Assembly (NCBI GenBank): GCA_964591705.1
Contig: CAZQCX010000004.1
Location: forward strand, 5,076 to 69,075
DNA from: UBA11855 sp964591705
Lineage (GTDB): Archaea > Thermoproteota > Bathyarchaeia > Bathyarchaeales > Bathycorpusculaceae
Reading direction: 5' to 3'
DNA length: 64,000 nucleotides
The translations under genes and the position numbers were made by a program. Shown piece by piece: positions 61,887 through 64,000 of this stretch (the first letter of the stretch is position 1; each line of letters starts with the position of its first letter). The notes under the pieces were generated by a model that worked only from the letters and a program-made list of their open reading frames with translations, was not told the DNA's origin and did not search any database.

Positions 61887-62206
61887 ATTCTCAAATCCTC
61901 TTTTCATCATTTGGTTTCCCGTAGTTAAAGGTTTACGCTGCTGGAAATGACATGATTGTTTGACCCTTGCGCGCACGAGATTGACTATTGGAAATGGTGA
62001 CTTGTGGGTTGGGGTTGCTGTGGATTGCAGGAGATGGTCAGTTCCGGGAACAATGGAGCTTTGCGGGATTAGCTAAAATGGACTCGAAGATGAAGAGGCG
62101 TTTTTTGGGAATATGCTGATTGATAGCACGATTAGATAGAGAATTTTGGCAATTGCTGGATTGGGCTAAATAATCTTGGGAAACAGCAATCAATCTTGGG
62201 AGGATG
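61887..62206. other. Intergenic region
   Basis: This 320-bp stretch between the aminotransferase start and the stop of the Roadblock-like gene has no coding frame I can support. Part of it is the promoter region of the serine operon; no TATA box was placed with confidence. Confidence 0.4.
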
Positions 62207-62641
62207 CTATTGTTCCCTGTCGGTGCAGATCTGGTTGAGGATCTGAGCGTGGTCTGCCTTTTTTTCCATGAACACGTTTACGATGTTTTTGCCAATTGCT
62301 ATACAGAGGACTTTGGTGTTCTTTCCTTCGAGAAGTATGCTTTCGACTTTTCCAAGATCGAAGGTTTCAGAGTATTCGTGACCGGTATCCACTGCGTAAG
62401 AGGCTAGCAGTGCGAGTGCCAGTAGGCTTGAGGGGTCTTTGAGGTCGATTGTGGCGGTTGTCATGTTCCTTAGGATGTATCCTGTCACGTCTTCTTGCTT
62501 GTTGATTTCTTCGAGTCTTTCGCGCAGGGATTTGTAAGTTGAATCTTTTTCAGCGGGCAATGAGATTATTGGGAATGGGGTTTCGTTTTCGATTGTTGCT
62601 GTTGTGAGTGTTGCGGTTGTGCTTCGTCTTTTTCTCGTCAT
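62207..62641 (-). CDS. Roadblock/LC7-like protein
   Basis: A 144-residue soluble protein. After a Thr-rich start, residues about 45-135 read VTGYILRNMTTATIDL, LALALLASYAVDTG, ESILLEGKNTKVLCIAIG and KNIVNVFMEKKADHAQIL, the alternating strand-helix layout of Roadblock/MglB domains. Such proteins bind and regulate small GTPases. It ends a three-gene minus-strand cluster, 13 nt downstream of another Roadblock-like gene. The assignment rests on pattern. Confidence 0.6.
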   Translation of the reverse strand: MTRKRRSTTATLTTATIENETPFPIISLPAEKDSTYKSLRERLEEINKQEDVTGYILRNMTTATIDLKDPSSLLALALLASYAVDTGHEYSETFDLGKVESILLEGKNTKVLCIAIGKNIVNVFMEKKADHAQILNQICTDREQ

Positions 62642-62654
62642 TGGATGTTCCTTC

Positions 62655-63482
62655 TCATTCTATTACGGGTTTGACCATGACGAGTTCGCCTAGGGAGGTT
62701 TGCAGTGTGAGTTGGATTTTCTGAGGTATCTGAATAACGCCTTTGCCCTCTAGTTTTGAGTCTTTTATGGGTTTGAACTTGCATCTTGTTGTTACTCCCT
62801 TTAGAGTTTCTAGGTCTACTTCGCTGATTTCTCTGTCTTTGTAGAGTTCATTCCATTCCATTATTGTTGTGTTGTCGATTCTTACGGTGTCAGGGGGAGC
62901 GAGGAGACCGCCTAGGTGTTCGATTATGAATTGTGTAGCTGAGGGTTCTGTGAGAGAGGGTTCATAATCTAGCTCCAGTTCGTGTTGTCCGTTTTCCCGG
63001 CTTGATGCTGTCGATTCGGATTGTTCTGTGTGGCTCCATGGAGGTTCTTCGCTTTCTTCTGCTTGCTCGGCAGAAATTGTGGGCTCCTTTGTTTGCAGTG
63101 TTGGCTCTGGAGTGAGTTGGAAGTTGTCTATCAGGCGTAGAACTGTTGGAATTAGAATTCGGGTCAGGCTTTCGGCGGACATGGGGCTGGATTCTTTTGA
63201 GGCGACTGTGGCGAGGTAATGATCGTTCGTTAGGACAATGTTCATGCGGCGGTGGGATCCATAGACAGTGACGGATTCTAAGCCGCCAATTATGTCTGCC
63301 TTTTCGGCTAGTGTCCTGAGAGTTTTTGCTGTGTGAAGTGCGGTCAAAGAACTTGTGTCGTTGTCTGTGGCTACGATTTCGCCGTTCATGTTAAAAAGGA
63401 GGTTGTTAGACACGGCTGGGGAAACGTTCTTGATTTCGTTCAGCACGGTCTGGACGGCGAAGTTGCGAGCCCCAGTGGTCAA
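62655..63482 (-). CDS. Roadblock/LC7-like protein with acidic linker and C-terminal domain
   Basis: A 275-residue protein. The N-terminal 120 residues look Roadblock-like: VLNEIKNVSPAVSNNLLFNMNGEIVATD, then LESVTVYGSHRRMNIVLTNDHYLATVA. A disordered Glu/Ser/Pro-rich linker (about 125-175) leads to a C-terminal domain with KGVIQIPQKIQLTLQTSLGELVMVKPVIE, possibly beta-rich. It starts at TTG with AGGAGA upstream. It is in the cluster with a second Roadblock-like protein and a coiled-coil protein, so they may form one complex. Confidence 0.6.
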   Translation of the reverse strand: MTTGARNFAVQTVLNEIKNVSPAVSNNLLFNMNGEIVATDNDTSSLTALHTAKTLRTLAEKADIIGGLESVTVYGSHRRMNIVLTNDHYLATVASKESSPMSAESLTRILIPTVLRLIDNFQLTPEPTLQTKEPTISAEQAEESEEPPWSHTEQSESTASSRENGQHELELDYEPSLTEPSATQFIIEHLGGLLAPPDTVRIDNTTIMEWNELYKDREISEVDLETLKGVTTRCKFKPIKDSKLEGKGVIQIPQKIQLTLQTSLGELVMVKPVIE

Positions 63483-63523
63483 TTGTCGCGTCTCCTTTCA
63501 GGATATGGAAGATGTTTTCTCGT

Positions 63524-63949
63524 CTATGATATCTTGAATAGGATTCGCTCTGGGACTCCTTCGTTTTCCAGCACTAGGTACCTTAGTCCTTCTGTGTCTC
63601 CGAGTTGGTCGAGCCATTTGAGTGCTTCGCGGGCTTTCTGTAGGACGAGCAGGCGTTCTTGGTGGCTGCGCACAACGGCTTCGATTGCGGTGAGTTCATG
63701 GAATGGGTTTGCGTCTAGTATTATGTTCAGGTCGCCTACTGCTATTTCTCCTAGGCTTTCCGGCGCGTTCTTTTTGCCTGCGAGTTTCATGACAACTTCG
63801 CGGATTTTCTTTGATTTCTCAGCCAAGCTGCGTATTTCGTCTAGTCGGCGAAGGTATTCGCCCAGCGTGCTTTTTGTGTCGCCGATTTCCTTGTCAAGGG
63901 TTTCGGCTATTTCTTCAGCTGATCCATATTCCTTTATTTGTGTTACCAT
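63524..63949 (-). CDS. Coiled-coil protein of unknown function
   Basis: A 141-residue, mostly helical and charged protein with no membrane segment. Heptad-like stretches span about 10-60 and 85-115. ATG is preceded by a strong GGAGGTG about 10 nt upstream. It is the first gene of the Roadblock cluster visible here and its promoter lies outside or at the edge of the window. No family was recognised. Confidence 0.65.
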   Translation of the reverse strand: MVTQIKEYGSAEEIAETLDKEIGDTKSTLGEYLRRLDEIRSLAEKSKKIREVVMKLAGKKNAPESLGEIAVGDLNIILDANPFHELTAIEAVVRSHQERLLVLQKAREALKWLDQLGDTEGLRYLVLENEGVPERILFKIS

Positions 63950-64000
63950 TTTGTTTTTGCACCTCCAAAGAGGAAATAAGAGAAAGGGAAATTGAGAGTG

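Noticed and set aside
1..64000. CRISPR arrays, insertion sequences, integrases and phage genes
   Set aside because: No spaced direct repeats, transposase motifs or integrase motifs were seen on either strand; only the weak ribbon remnant at 21.6 kb recalls a transposon protein.

Overview
The window is a stretch of an archaeal chromosome (thermosome, prefoldin beta, family B DNA polymerase, Cbf5 with ribosomal protein L14e, AglB oligosaccharyltransferase, TATA-type promoters, tRNA and mRNA introns of the bulge-helix-bulge type). The crenarchaeal-like PolB, the NitrOD5-like signalling proteins, the two moeA copies, the frequent TTG starts and a moderate G+C content fit best with the TACK lineage, most likely Bathyarchaeia. 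That assignment is inference from gene content; no marker tree was run. No rRNA, CRISPR array, prophage or intact insertion sequence was seen. Genes are dense and on both strands.

Layout. 0-11.5 kb: type IA topoisomerase with a small zinc protein, a zinc-ribbon microprotein, the N-glycosylation pair aglB and a GlcNAc-1-phosphate transferase-like gene, PolB, a NOP2/Sun RNA methyltransferase and agmatinase. 11.5-21.5 kb: two tandem moeA genes, endonuclease IV, an ECF transporter core (ecfA1-ecfA2-ecfT), a DHH phosphoesterase, prefoldin beta, tRNA-Glu(CUC), a zinc-ribbon protein and cbiM-cbiN, which could be the metal-specific part for the ECF core. 21.5-25.8 kb: a decayed 650-bp stretch, an SGNH hydrolase, a membrane acyltransferase and a thermosome subunit. 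25.9-35.6 kb: a signalling island with a nine-PAS histidine kinase, a REC-PAS-PAS histidine kinase, two single-REC regulators and two NitrOD5-like proteins arranged as two facing cassettes. 35.8-44.9 kb: a membrane pyrophosphatase, UspA, Hsp20, a membrane alpha/beta hydrolase, a PurF homologue without the glutaminase cysteine, a glutaminyl cyclase and an iron-sulfur flavoprotein. 44.8-52.7 kb: hybrid cluster protein with a likely HTH regulator, an HtrA-type protease, adenylosuccinate synthetase, a phosphoesterase, an Lrp-like regulator and a DUF559-like nuclease. 52.9-58.5 kb: a VapBC-like pair, an intron-containing tRNA-Ser(GGA), then L14e-cbf5-methyltransferase, a DEAD-box helicase, a YHS microprotein and an aquaporin. 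58.6-64 kb: a serine-pathway operon (class V aminotransferase, phosphoglycerate dehydrogenase, DUF1015) and a cluster of Roadblock-like and coiled-coil proteins running off the right edge.

The strongest unusual signal is in cbf5. The reading frame is broken by a TAG exactly where the catalytic GGTLDP motif should be. A 24-nt segment there folds into a textbook bulge-helix-bulge with two 3-nt bulges, and canonical removal recreates the catalytic Asp codon and gives GGTLDPNVTG. Next in interest are the PurF homologue that keeps its PRPP loop and four cysteines but has lost the glutaminase residues, the duplicated REC/NitrOD5 cassettes with a TATA-overlapping inverted repeat, and the Roadblock cluster at the right edge.
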